Of a DNA stretch of 64,000 nt, positions 36,961-48,300 are shown in pieces. The position numbers and the translations under genes are program-made. Source of the stretch: Tamarix chinensis (lineage: Eukaryota; Streptophyta; Magnoliopsida; Caryophyllales; Tamaricaceae); NCBI GenBank assembly GCA_030549775.1, contig CM060175.1:930564-994563 (forward strand). The letters run 5' to 3'. The notes under the pieces were generated by a model, which saw only the letters and a list, made by a program, of their open reading frames with translations, was not told where the DNA came from and made no database searches. Every line of letters begins with the position of its first letter. Position 1 is the stretch's first letter.

Positions 36961-38400
36961 AACACAGTACAAGCATTTCAAACACAATTATTGCTCCCAA
37001 ATCCAATCATAACATCACCATTATGGAAAATAGAGGTTCATCACGCTTATATACTAATCATGTTGCATTTGCATAGAATCAATCATATTTTCACATGAAA
37101 TTATAATTTTCTCAAAATACCTAACATCTTTCATAAAATCATGCAAAGAGTAGACATTTACAAAGTATACTAGCTTACATGGTCATTTATATCACATTTT
37201 AAAGGCAAGAGTGTCTTACTTGAAGGTTTAACAAAATTTGACATCAAGAAAGCAAAACCTTTAGTTGGAAGATTCCAACTTTTAAAAACATTAAAAATAA
37301 GAGATTAAACACTCATAAACCTTCTTGCAAACCTCATAAATCAAGGAATACATAATAGGGAAAGGAAAATAAAATTTACCACCTTCAAGGAGTTTCTAAG
37401 AAAATTAGCATAAAATAATCTCAACTTTTCCCAAAAATCTTTCTTGCTTAATGATAAAATAAGAGGGAAATAGAAAAGGATTAGAAGAGGTAAATGATTT
37501 AGAGTGAAGAAAAGAAATAAAGAAGAGTGGAATATAAGTGTGGGAAAACATAGAGTAGATCAGTAGATGAAAAGAGGTAAAGGGAAAAGAGGATGAGGGT
37601 TATTTATACCTAAAGAATTAGGAAAGGAATGAAAGAGAGAGGTGCAACATATTAGAAATTTAAGTTTACCATTTTAAATTGGACCATATAGGGTGGATTT
37701 ATCAAGAACAAGGCTTACTTTCTTCCCAAGGCTTAAATGATGTGAGATGAAAACATGCAGGACAATATTTTTTTAGGAAAAGGGTAGACATAATAAGGGA
37801 AATGGGCAAATTGGTATGGGAAACAAATCTTCTACGCATAAAATGACAATATGGAATGGATCATTTGTCCAGAGCCACATACATGGGATAGAGAGAGATA
37901 AAAGGATAAAGGGATGATGTCATCCTTCCTCTTTTTCTATCAAAGTTAGACCTTTGAATTCGTTTGAGACAAAACAAAGCTAGGAAAATTTATCAAAAGG
38001 GTTAAAGATTACTGAGGAATAGATTGGTGTTGGACTACCAAGGTTACAAAATGTTAGAAGAATTTCTCTAGAAAAATTAAACTAAAAAAAACTCACCCAA
38101 TTCTATAAAGCAGTTGATCAATTTGGTTGACCAATCGATTGTTTACAGACTAATCTATCAGTTTCCTAGACTAGTTGATTGATTCCATCAAACCAAAACT
38201 CAACCTAAAAACAACAAATGAATTAATGATTTCATATAACCTGTGTATCGGTATGTCAAAAAACTCATTTTCTCTCATATTTTCCATTTCTTATTTAAAT
38301 CAAACCTAAAATATATGTCCAAATCAATATCAACCTCAACTAAAATTCATTAAAAACAAGGATTACATACTATAAAATTCTCAATTTATAGGGTATCACA

Positions 38401-39808
38401 TTAGATCATACTATGAAGATCTTTGTAATTTTTAAACCAATTTTAGTGTATATTATGTTTGGAAATAATCAAGTTTTGTTGGATTTGGTTTTGGTTAAAG
38501 TTTTGACAGCTTGAGAACATTCTTCACTCATTCTTCTTATTCTTCATGACATTCAAATTGTTTTTGGTTAATGATGCCCTAATTATCCTCACTAAGGTTT
38601 AATTTTGAATAATTATGTTTTTGAAGATAACTACTAAGAACATGACTAAACTATCCTTAAAAGGCTTTAGCGGACTTTTAGAGTCAAAAGTTAATCTCAA
38701 CATTTGGTATTTTACCATTTTACCCTTGTGAAAGGTGAATCCTTGTGAATAGTAATTCTCCAATAAAAAAATATTTTTTAATTTTTATTTTTAATCTTCT
38801 CAATATTTAACGATAAATTGTGTGGCTATAAATAGTGTTTTATAATCAATAGTAATATTTCCACAATTGACACAAGGCCGTATTTTGACTTGATTAAGTT
38901 AATTTTATTTTTGATTTTCACTAATTTTGGTCCTAATGGTATAATGTAGTTTTTAGCATTTTTACCCTTGCTTGGGGTTATTTGAAACTATAAATTAAGT
39001 TTTAGATATACTAAATGTGTTTCAGTCATTGAATAATTAAATAGATGAATAATATGATAGGTTGGATTTTAGGGCTTTGTTGACCTAAGTTATGAATTTT
39101 ATTTTTTTCTTTTTGGTTTTCTAGACTCTTATTTGGTAAGATGTGCACCGTTATTTCTTTAGAAAAATTTTCTTTTGATTTTGGACATTGTCCCATGGTA
39201 TTTGGCCTTTGATTTTTGGGTTTTCCCAAAGAGTTTTGAGGGATCTTATGGCATATTATGGTCCTTTGGATCAATGGTTTTCAAGATTTTGAACTATTTT
39301 GTAAATATTTTTTGAGGCTTGGTGTTTAAATTAAACACTTATGTGTGTTATGATTATATTTTTGATGTGAGAAATTATTCTTAAAAATCAACAAATGTTA
39401 TATGTTATTCTTTAAATTGGCAAAGGTTAAATGTTATCCTTTAAGGTAACCGAGGTTATATGTTATCCTTTAAAACTGACACATTTTATGTGTTATCCTT
39501 TAAAACCATTAGAGGTTAAATGTTATCATATAAAATAATAGAGGGTATCTTCTCCTTTAAAATCTGTAGAAGTCCTATGGACTTTTGTTTCCTCTCATCA
39601 TTAAACAACATGGGTTACTAACAGATGCATTGGAAGTTTAGTACCTTATCTACTTTATAGATTTCTTTTAATCTCTATTAGGGGTATGTATACATAAAAA
39701 TTATGTTAACTTTGGTGAAGCCAACGTGGTAGGAGACCACTAGTGGTGGGTATTAGATGTCCAATTATCCATGATATTTGAAGATTGATAAAAGGTAGAC
39801 GAGTCTCT
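38401..39808 (+). mobile_element. Probable partial long LTR, plus strand
   Basis: There is no coding frame. A minisatellite at 39391-39570 is followed by GTATGTATACATAAAAATTATG and by GACCACTAGTGGTGGGT. This order resembles that before the ACTCAGTA box in plus-strand members (compare 2930-3030). The next long LTR starts at 39809, apparently inside this one. Ends were not found. Confidence 0.35.
39391..39570 (+). repeat. About 30-bp minisatellite
   Basis: Six units of the type AGGTTAAATGTTATCCTTTAAAA plus a few bases occur, each 28-32 bases long, with variants ATATGTTATTCTTTAAATTGG and TTATGTGTTATCCTTTAAAACC. Confidence 0.75.
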
Positions 39809-41150
39809 TGTAACACTCCAAAATTTACTAGTGAAAATTTTTATTTTAGTAGAAGTGTAATACCAAAATAATTGGATATTAATACCATAATTAAAATAAT
39901 TCTAGCTCACTATACTGCTTGTACATCAATTACCAGGTAAAATAATTAGAACATAAAACATGATAAATAGAAGTAGAAAACCATTATAAACTTAAATACT
40001 AGTTTGGATATAAAATTCGAATACAATATCAAAACACATAAAAAGAGATACATTAAAAACTAAGGGTTTCAAAAGGTATCTAGACCAAAAGTGAGTAACC
40101 GAATGACATGATTCAACTCCCAACACTAATAGAAAAAAAAAGTCATTTCTCCACACATAAGGCATTATAAGCAGCAAAATCATTTAATAGATCCTCATTG
40201 ACCTACACAAAAACACACAAGCCCTCTGCTTGTACAAATGAGCAATACCCATGAAAAACGATAATCAATATGTTATATACTGAGTAAGGTAACAATACAA
40301 TTCAAGTAAGGATACAAAAAGATAAAGCATAAATGCAAGTTAATAATAAGCAATGAAGGGTAACCATTGATTATTAGATATATACATAAACTATTATTTT
40401 ATTTACATTGAGTTCAGGGACTCTACTATTCTTAATTCGATAAAACATACTAACGCACTTCTTAGGGAAAAATACATCCGAGATACTATTATCATCTGGT
40501 GGAATAAACCCAACATATACTAGGAAAATACTCTCATGACCACTATTCTTAAATCAGTGGAATGGTTTGAAGTACCTCTTAGGGTAAAATACACCCGAGT
40601 ATTATTAACTAACAGAACGAATACAACACCTCAGTACTAACTCATGTATTATTTCACTTTAAAAGATTAATATCTTATTTATTAGTTATTTATGTCATAA
40701 TAATATTATCATTCACATTGAATTCAAGACCCCAATATTCTTAACCTAATGGAATGAATTGATGCACTTCTCAAGACATAACGCTCTTGAGCCACTATTA
40801 TCGTTCGGTAGAACAAATACACAATCACTCGGCTTGAGTTATATGATATTTCACTTTAGTTGATTAATATCTTATTATTTATGTATTTATTTATTTATAT
40901 CAATACCATCATGTAAGACTCATGTACCTATGCATAACATATAACTTAATATATGTAAGGTACAACCACATAGTTATGGGGATATTCCCCAAGGAAGAGG
41001 TCATAATTTCCCGAAGAAACCTTAATATCACATTATAATCATAACGCCTTCCATATTACTCATTTATATACCAATTTTAGCATAACTTCCTTAAATATTA
41101 TTATTATTATCAACATATTAAAAATCAATTTCTTACTTCAATGTCTTCCA

Positions 41151-42485
41151 TAGAGCTGATAAAAGTTAACCCGATCGGCACAAAACCTAACCCAACATAA
41201 CTTGATAAATTTATCAACCCAACTCGACGCAAACCTATCTTGAACTAACCCAAATATAAGAAACCTGACCAGACTCCAACCCATAATCCGACCTGCCACC
41301 AACCCGACCCGCTATCAACCTAACCAAAACTTATTTGACAAAACCAAATTTGATATTAATCAGTTATGATAATAAAAAAAAATACACGTCTTATTATTTA
41401 TTTAAAGCTTTTAAAAATATATTATTATATAAATTTTATTTATTTTTCTTATTTTTATTGTGAACTTACTTATTTACAAGTGATATTTTAATTTTACTGA
41501 GTTTTTCGCATAAAAAATAAAACATTATAAAGTTATAATAATAAACATATAGCAATTAATAACACGTTATTAATCACATACTTACATAAAGTTAAACTTA
41601 ATGCTTGCTTATGAGATTAATGATTTAAATTAATTTTGGTGATCAATGTCCAATTCAACCCAAATCTAAAGTGATTCAATCTAATATTAGCTTGACAACC
41701 CCAACCCGACTCGTCTAAACCTCAAAAGATCCGATTCGTCAAGTTAACCCAAACCTGACCAGTCAGATTAACTCAAAAACAAAATCACCAGAATATAAGC
41801 TTTTATGACCCAATCCCAACTCGATAGGAATATAAACGGGGTGGGTACACCAATACTTGTATTTGCATATGTACATGTACCCAAATTTGTACCTATGCCC
41901 AAATGGCTATCCACCCACACATCCATATCCATATTCGTTGGATATTTGTTATCCGACGAATAATTCATTTACCTATTAAAAGATATTATTCAGCCAATAA
42001 ATCCATTTAGAGTTAAGTCAAATGACAATTTGAACATTAAATTATACTATATTTATTTTAAAATTAAGGATAAAAGGATAATTATATATCGGATAAACAA
42101 GTATCGATATGAATATGGGTATGGGTATGTGTATGGGTATGGATAACCCATACTCATATCCGATGAGTATTTTTTTTTCTATCATCCATATATGTTTAAG
42201 TATCTGATGGACAAAACTCATCGTTTTTTGGAGATTGGACCTAACTCGACATGCTAACCCAAAATAATTTGAACTTAACCTGACTTGAACCCAAACAAAA
42301 GCAGTAAATTAACTCGACATAAATCGAATCCCCAACAACCTGAACCCGACCCGACCCGACCCAAAATGACCCGAATCTAAAATGACCTGACGCGCAACCA
42401 ACTCGCAAACAACCCGACCCAAGAATAGCACAACCCACTATAACTCGACCCGAACCCGACCTGCACGTCCTGATTGCCACCTATA
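41151..42485. mobile_element. hAT-type non-autonomous element, 1.3 kb including nested MITE
   Basis: The flanks GTCTTCCA (41143-41150) and GTCTTTCA (42486-42493) match at 7 of 8 positions. The ends TAGAGCTGATAAAAG and (reverse complement of the right end) TATAGGTGGCAATCAGG are degenerate inverted repeats; many plant hAT elements begin TAGGGGTGGCAA. Both arms are dense in AACCCGACCC words (41170-41340, 41640-41820, 42240-42480). It has no coding capacity. The MITE at 41825-42241 sits inside it. Confidence 0.75.
41825..42241. mobile_element. Nested hAT-type MITE related to 30828-31299
   Basis: It starts TAGGAATATAAACGGGGTGGG, a degenerate copy of the 30828 element's end, and contains the ATTATACTATATTTATTTTAA and GGATAATTATATATCGGAT blocks seen in that element. 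The flanks CAACTCGA (41817-41824) and TAACTCGA (42242-42249) match at 7 of 8 positions. The right terminal inverted repeat has decayed. Orientation is opposite to the first copy. Confidence 0.72.
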
Positions 42486-43979
42486 GTCTTTCACATGTAA
42501 TAGTGATCCTATCTCTAGAGCTACCATTTATAATGCTTACAAAATTTCCCATAAGGCTAATATAATCACAAAATTAAACATAAATTACTAAAATACTAAT
42601 ATTAACAATATATCTAAAAATTAAGGTCTAACTCTAATGTCTTATTCATGAAATAATAACATCACATCTAGGGTTACTATTATGAATTTAAACCATTTCA
42701 TGTTGAGGGACTTAGGCCATAAATAATTACTCTAAATATTTCACATAATATTCTTAGCAAATTATAAACCATTTAACTCATTAAACCACCAAAATTTCTA
42801 TATTAACCCATATTAATTAAAATACTTTTAAGGATGCCCAAAACGCCCATATTTTCCACAAAACCCTTACACGTCTGATATCATTATTTTACAACCCTTG
42901 ATTTATTTCATCACCATACACTTTAATCAGACTCATTTTTTTACTTACCATACTTATTAAAACCCAAACAATACTACTTATCATATTAATTCACTTAGGT
43001 TTTACATCATAAGAATTATCACAACAATATCGTATAAGCGCATGCTTCCTCATCTTACGTAGTTTCCATAACGTGATATCACATTAGCACATCACAACAT
43101 TAGCATTAGGAAATTAACAAAATAATTATAACAACATGATAATATACAACTATCATTCATAACATTTAGTAAAAAAAACCCTAAATTACAACTTGTAACC
43201 TTACTAAAAATATTACTGGTCTCTAAGCAAATATAAACCTATCCCATCTCTTCTAAAATCTCCAAAAAATTACTTAATAAATAAGTATAAAAAACAATTA
43301 GACCTTTTAACATACTTAACGGGAGAGCAATCTTAACTTTGCTTACTCCTTTAGAATACTTGAAGGCATATCTTACCTCTTGAAGACGTTAAAAATGGAT
43401 AAAGGAATATAAAGATTCTTCCACTTTAGCTCTCGGAAATGAAGAAGAAATTAACCCAATGTTGATACAACCCCACTGCCTTCAACCACCCAATTTTTTT
43501 CAGTTTTAACCCCTATTACAGTGCTTCGAAAACCATTGTGTTTGGATGGCTTGCATGAGATTTGAATAAAAAGATGCATGCGAGTTATAGAGGCGTGCTT
43601 GCTTGTTTAACCTCGAGAAATCAAAAGATAAGGAAAATAAAGAAAATGTGAGTTTTGGGGTATAGAGCAGCTTATTCGTAGTTTGATCTAAGATTGATTA
43701 ATCTACTTCTCATCCCAGTTGTGGTTGTTGATTCTAAAGACTTAATGCAAAAGAAAATATGTCACGGTGAACCTTTGGGGGTCCTATTAAAAGCAAGAAT
43801 GAAGCATGACTAAGATATGCTATAAGGTACGCCAGCTCAAATGCTCAAATAAAGATTAAATCTTTAGGATAAATAGTATAAACCAATATATGTTAAACAC
43901 TCCTAACTTCTAACACCATATTCTAAAAAAGAGGATATAAGTGATTAATATCAAACCGTTCTTCTAAAACTACTGTTCA

Positions 43980-44272
43980 GGTATAAATCAGAATACCTTA
44001 TTCAAAAAAGACTTTCTCAAACTAGGGTTTGAACCCTCGAAATAAAAATGATATAATTCTCCTCAAATAATCCCTAACAGATTATTAAACGAAAAATTAC
44101 CCTCAAAATATTGCTATTTAAATAAATATGGGTTGTGAAAATAGCAAAAAATCAACTTCTGAAGTGAACGTTTTTCTTCAGCATTTTATTTTCACCGAAC
44201 CTGTTGATCTACATCATTCTTCTACTAATGACACAAACATGATGAATGTGAAAAGCTTGCAAACAGAATCAG
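43980..44272. other. Border between LTR mass and gene-like region
   Basis: No element was recognised. Composition becomes less AT-rich near 44130. A plus-strand ATG frame begins at 44128 (MGCENSKKSTSEVN and onward), but I see no domain and it runs into the 107-bp insertion described next. Confidence 0.3.
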
Positions 44273-44405
44273 TATGGCTTCAGACCTACGGTGCCCGGGT
44301 TGAGCTACTGTCGGGTCCCTGCGTAAAGCTCCTCACAGGGTCTGCGTAGGATCGGGTGCTAGGCCACCTAACAATGATGAGAAACGAAATACTATGGCTT
44401 CAGAC
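44273..44405 (+). mobile_element. Candidate SINE-like insertion with 13-bp direct repeats
   Basis: TATGGCTTCAGAC at 44273-44285 is repeated exactly at 44393-44405, enclosing a 107-base, GC-rich segment unlike its surroundings. The segment contains GGTGCCCGGGTTGAGCTAC and GTCGGGTCCCTGCG. Exact flanking repeats of 13 bases are typical of LINE-driven retroposition. The GGGTTGAGCTAC stretch is loosely like a pol III B box, but a full A/B-box promoter is not clear and there is no poly-A tail, so the SINE label is tentative. Confidence 0.45.
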
Positions 44406-44465
44406 ACCAGGTATGGATAAATAAAAAAAGGTGAATAAAAAGAAAAACCACAAAATTCAGCTCAG

Positions 44466-44547
44466 CGTACCTGCTTGCCCTGACAGTTTCGGCGCCTACC
44501 ATGATATTTAAGTCAAACGTGTCACCTGTGCGCAAGAAGGCAGACAT
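44466..44547 (-). CDS. Candidate exon, unknown protein
   Basis: On the minus strand an open frame from an ATG at 44547 reads MSAFLRTGDTFDLNIMVGAE, then TVRASR. It has an acceptor-like GCGCACAG and a donor-like AGCAG|GTACGC at its edges. GC content is higher than in nearby noncoding DNA. I do not recognise the protein. It lies downstream of the stop proposed for the 45350-53831 gene, so it may be a missed exon of that gene or a relic of another. Confidence 0.3.
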
Positions 44548-44769
44548 TGTATATTAATATATTACCACCAACTAGCGAGGAAGCATATCCCTGGCTTCTG
44601 GTGTACATACAGATTATTCAAAATGTAAAATTCCATAGCCATTAATATCTTCAAACGATTGAACTGTATTCCACAGTTGATTCCTCAATTTCCGTAGTAT
44701 AGCCGACTTTATACCCCAAGACATTCATTAAGACCAGCAAAAAAAATTTCGCGCCGTTTGCTTCGACGC

Positions 44770-45085
44770 AATGCCTCACACCAACGGTGAAAAAAGATCA
44801 AACATATCAGTCAGACACAATATTCTGTGTCGAAACAAAAAATTTTCACCCAAAAGTTTTGCTCCCAAATAGGATAGATAAAGCATTTAATTAATAATAT
44901 AATTAATTAAATAAATATTTTAGTTATTTATGGTAGGGTATAGATTGATAAGATAATATATTTTAATATTATATTATTGAATTTTTGTTGTGTAGATAAA
45001 GTTTAAAAGAAGCAAAAAAATATTTTTTTATTTTAAAAGATATATTAATTTTTTTTTTGCTCCTCCATTGTGGATGCTCTAAGAG
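44770..45085. mobile_element. Candidate MITE, AT-rich
   Basis: The right end reads, in reverse complement, AGAGCATCCACAATGGAGGA followed by GCAAAA, a start shared by many plant MITEs. The interior is almost pure A/T with TTAATTAATAATATAATTAA-type palindromes. The left end (CTCACACCAACGGTGAAA) is only weakly complementary. No target-site duplication was confirmed. Confidence 0.35.
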
Positions 45086-45349
45086 ACAACACAGAATACA
45101 AAACAATATCAAAGCAACTTCTAACCTGGATAGCAAAGCACAATTACCACAATAAAACAAGAAGAAGAGTCCATAATAATATGAGTTACTCAGCAGAATC
45201 AACTAGATAACGCTACGTCTGCCTGCAGCATTATTCCGCCAGAAGCAGGTGCTTGGAGAGGGGAACATCAAACAACTGCCAGCAGCTGTGACATTACACG
45301 GTTTCAAAACTTACTGATGAAATTGCTAGTTTACCAACCTTAGTTGATT

Positions 45350-48300
45350 TCACCAAAACCCATTTTTTCCGTCACTATTAGCTTCACTGGACACCAGAGA
45401 CAGAGCTTCCTGATGAGGATTGCTCTGCCCATCAAACTTCTACTATATCTTCCATTTCAAAGCAGATTCGTGAACATTAACTTCTCTGTAAAACTGAAAT
45501 TAAGCGCTTCATTAAGTGGATAGTTCTTACTAACAATTTTCAACGGTTTATTCCCTTCTTTTATAGGATAGCTGACAGGGCTTACGACAAATTTGTCTCT
45601 ATACTTTCCTTCAGCACTAAGCTCATCCCTAACAATGCACCAGAATGCATAATTATTATTTCCTCTGGTAAGAGAATTCATTGATAATAACACTGGAGAA
45701 CAAGAGAAGAAAGCTGCGAAACAAACTAAATAAAAATCATGCAAGGGATTAATTAGTCTATATTCCTTAACATAAAACACATGACTCCTGTAGTAACTTG
45801 TAAGGACATACACCATTAAGAACTACAAAACCAACAGCCAATCCTACGTCAATGTAAAACAAAAAAATATATAATAATAATAAACAAAAAGAAGAAAAAC
45901 AACAACATAATCATCAAGCTATCAAAGTGTCATATCCACTTGAGCCATCAGCCATAGATGAAAAAACCAGTATCATTTTCTTCATATTAGTAGATTCCTC
46001 AAATGTATTTGACAGCCACAGCTTTTCAAATCCTGAAGTCAATAAATAAATAATGAACTAAAAAAAAAAGACTGATGAAATGGAGATATGAAAAACAATC
46101 ATTCAATGTTGTATCTAAATATGTAAGACATGGGATGGTAAACTCGGCACAAATTATTCACATAAGCAAGCCACAACACATTTTGTTGGATCAGCAAAGA
46201 GGGGAACCGAAGGAGAAATCTAATCCATCATCCAAGGCACATCAAAATAGGATATAATGTAGAAAGATAAAACAAATGAACATTCCTAATGGTGCTAATG
46301 GCTCCTTTGATGAGATAATGGAAGTAAACTGGGGCACTGTTAGATCACCAGATAAAGGATCTTGGAAGTAGAGATGCAAAGATGTGCTAGTATACCACCC
46401 AAATGGATGGATGGAGATTGAAATGGAACTTTGATGCTTCAAATGGGAAACTTTCAAAATCAATCTACAATACTTGTGGAAAACACCTGATCAGAAAGTT
46501 AGAATAATCATTTGCTTATATGTCATGCACAAACGCAGAACAAAACAGCATTCCATGAAGTAAATCTACCAAAGAGCCCTTCCATTTAAGTCCTTTCTGG
46601 ATTCCCACCCCCCAGTCCCATGATCTTACAGCAGCTTAGCCAATTTTAATAGTATTAAAATCATTAAGTCCTCTCTCCTAGAGGTTTAGGGTTCCAAGCA
46701 TACATTTGAAGCATTCCCCTCAAAGGTCTGTGTAGCTGGGGTTTCAGGCCTCTCAGCTTTTTCTGGGTTATTTTCCCCCATTTTGAGGTGCCAGTGCAGT
46801 GGATTTTCAGCCGTTTCTTCCCCGATTCCCTGTTGTGGATGCACAGCAGGTCTTAGACCTTTGTTTCCCCTCCCCCCACCCCTACTTCTGACTTGTTCAC
46901 CATTCTCTCTCTCCCCCCCCCCCCGGGGGGTTCGTTCTCCCTTGTGCTTCCCTGCCTCCCCATATGTTTGCCCTGGTCATGGTTTTATTGCTGCAGGGAA
47001 ATGCATGGCAACTACAGATGGGAGCTCCTCCTCCAAAACTGGCCAAGGTTTTAGGGGTAAAAGAATAGTATGGAAGGGGATAGATGGAAACAGGCAATTC
47101 TCACACAAGAAGAGGAGGATTGTGGAATTTGGGCCAGATAAAGAAAATGGCCAAGAGAAAAGCTAAGACCTCTGCTTGTTGAGCACTGTTCACACCAGAA
47201 GAGCAGTCAATTTCACAGGCCTGAAGCTAACTCTGTTGCAGATCTGGAAATTATCAAAAGGAATGCAAATTAGGGGGTCCGGGCAAAAACATCTGGATCA
47301 TGCAGTTTAACAACAAAACTGATAAGCAATGGGTTCTTGACCAAGAACCATGGAGGTCTGACCAGCACACAATAATCATGAGTAAAATTGGTGATGAACA
47401 ATCATCTGAAATTTGTCTCAAGAGGTTACCTTTTTGGATCAGAATCTACGACCTCCCATTGAAGCGCGAAACAGAGGAATCCATACAATATTTGCCTAAA
47501 GTTTGAGCAGATTATCAAGGTGGAAGGAGGTGATCTCCTAAGTATGGAGAAATTTGTAAGGGAAAGAGTGGTGCTAGATGTGGCAAAACCTCTTCCCAGG
47601 GTAACTCTTATTCACCATAATCATGATGCCTTCTGGGTTAGTTTCAAACAAGTAAGGTTGCCACTGCTTTGGTTTGGCTGTGGGCTCCTAGGGCATAGCA
47701 TGAAGGTGTGTGAGGAGGCTAAAGGGTCTGAACATGACCAAACACTCCAATATGGACCCTCCCTGAGGGCTTCCCCTTTCTGCAGGGAAACTTAGCCTGA
47801 AGGAGTGGGGTGTCTGTTCATTATGGATGGAAATAAAACAAGAGAGGGGAGTCCAAGAGAAACAAGCCGATATTGGGGAGGTCATGCAGCAGATCTAATG
47901 TGTGTCTACAGATCAATGTTTGAAAAGGCCTAAGGTGCACCTAGGCGATAGGGGTCCTGAAGCCTAGGCGCTAGGCGCAAGGCTAAGGCGTGTGCCTAGG
48001 CGATGTGAGGCGCGAAAATTACTCAAAGCTAAAAAAAAATGATTAAATGACTAAGTTTTCAGAAGAAAAAAATATACCATAACAAGAAAATACTTAGAAA
48101 AATAATAACCTATGAGTTTAATACTACCAATACTAGCAGATAGTTGGGACTATGGACCACTTCTTCTTGTTGTGTCTGGTTCTCAGCTCACTACAATCTG
48201 TCTCTTTGTCTTTGACTCTGTTTATTTTTTTATATGAGTTTAATACTACCTATAAATGAATTTTACTCTCTTTTTTATATTTCCCTGATGACCTTGACTC

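Larger units (their letters stand above)
31411..38400 (-). mobile_element. Long solo LTR, split by another LTR
   Basis: The left end is TGTAATACCCCATTTC (31411) and the likely right end ATAGGGTATCACA (38400). The segment 32080-32290 holds the family core in reverse complement (a CCTAGTCCCTTAATGACC stretch, then CTCTGCTTATGGGATTGAG, then GCTGAGTAAGATAAGTTACC). It is interrupted at 32313-35614 by a second LTR; without that, the LTR is about 3.7 kb. CCAATCGATTGG-like clusters occur at 36600-36960 and 38100-38200. The flanking five bases do not match (TTTTT against TTAGA), so the right border or the original insertion site has been altered. Confidence 0.58.
39809..43980 (-). mobile_element. Long LTR with nested hAT elements, right border unresolved
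   Basis: The left end is TGTAACACTCCAAAATTT (39809). TATACTGAGTAAGGTAAC at about 40273 is the family box in reverse complement. CATATCTTACCTCTTGAAG near 43370 corresponds to TTGGCTTACCTCAAAG (29542) and GTGTCTTACTTGAAGG (37212) in sister copies, which lie 0.6-1.2 kb from the LTR's 5' end. That predicts a right border near 44000, but no clear GGTGTTACA/TSD was found. Repeats of 130-190 bases at 40430-40850 (acattGAGTTCAGGGACTC, CACTTCTTAGGG) fill the family's tandem-repeat position. Two hAT-type elements are nested inside. Confidence 0.5.

Noticed and set aside
31411..38405. Exact target-site duplication for the 31411-38400 LTR
   Set aside because: Flanks are TTTTT and TTAGA; no acceptable shift of borders gives a match.
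42241..42480. 79-residue minus-strand frame, Gly/Ser/Val-rich
   Set aside because: It is the AACCCGACCC-rich arm of a hAT-type element read in reverse.
46783..47166. 127-residue plus-strand frame as a free-standing gene
   Set aside because: It runs through a C12-G6 tract and the LINE leader into degraded ORF1 and has no domain of its own.
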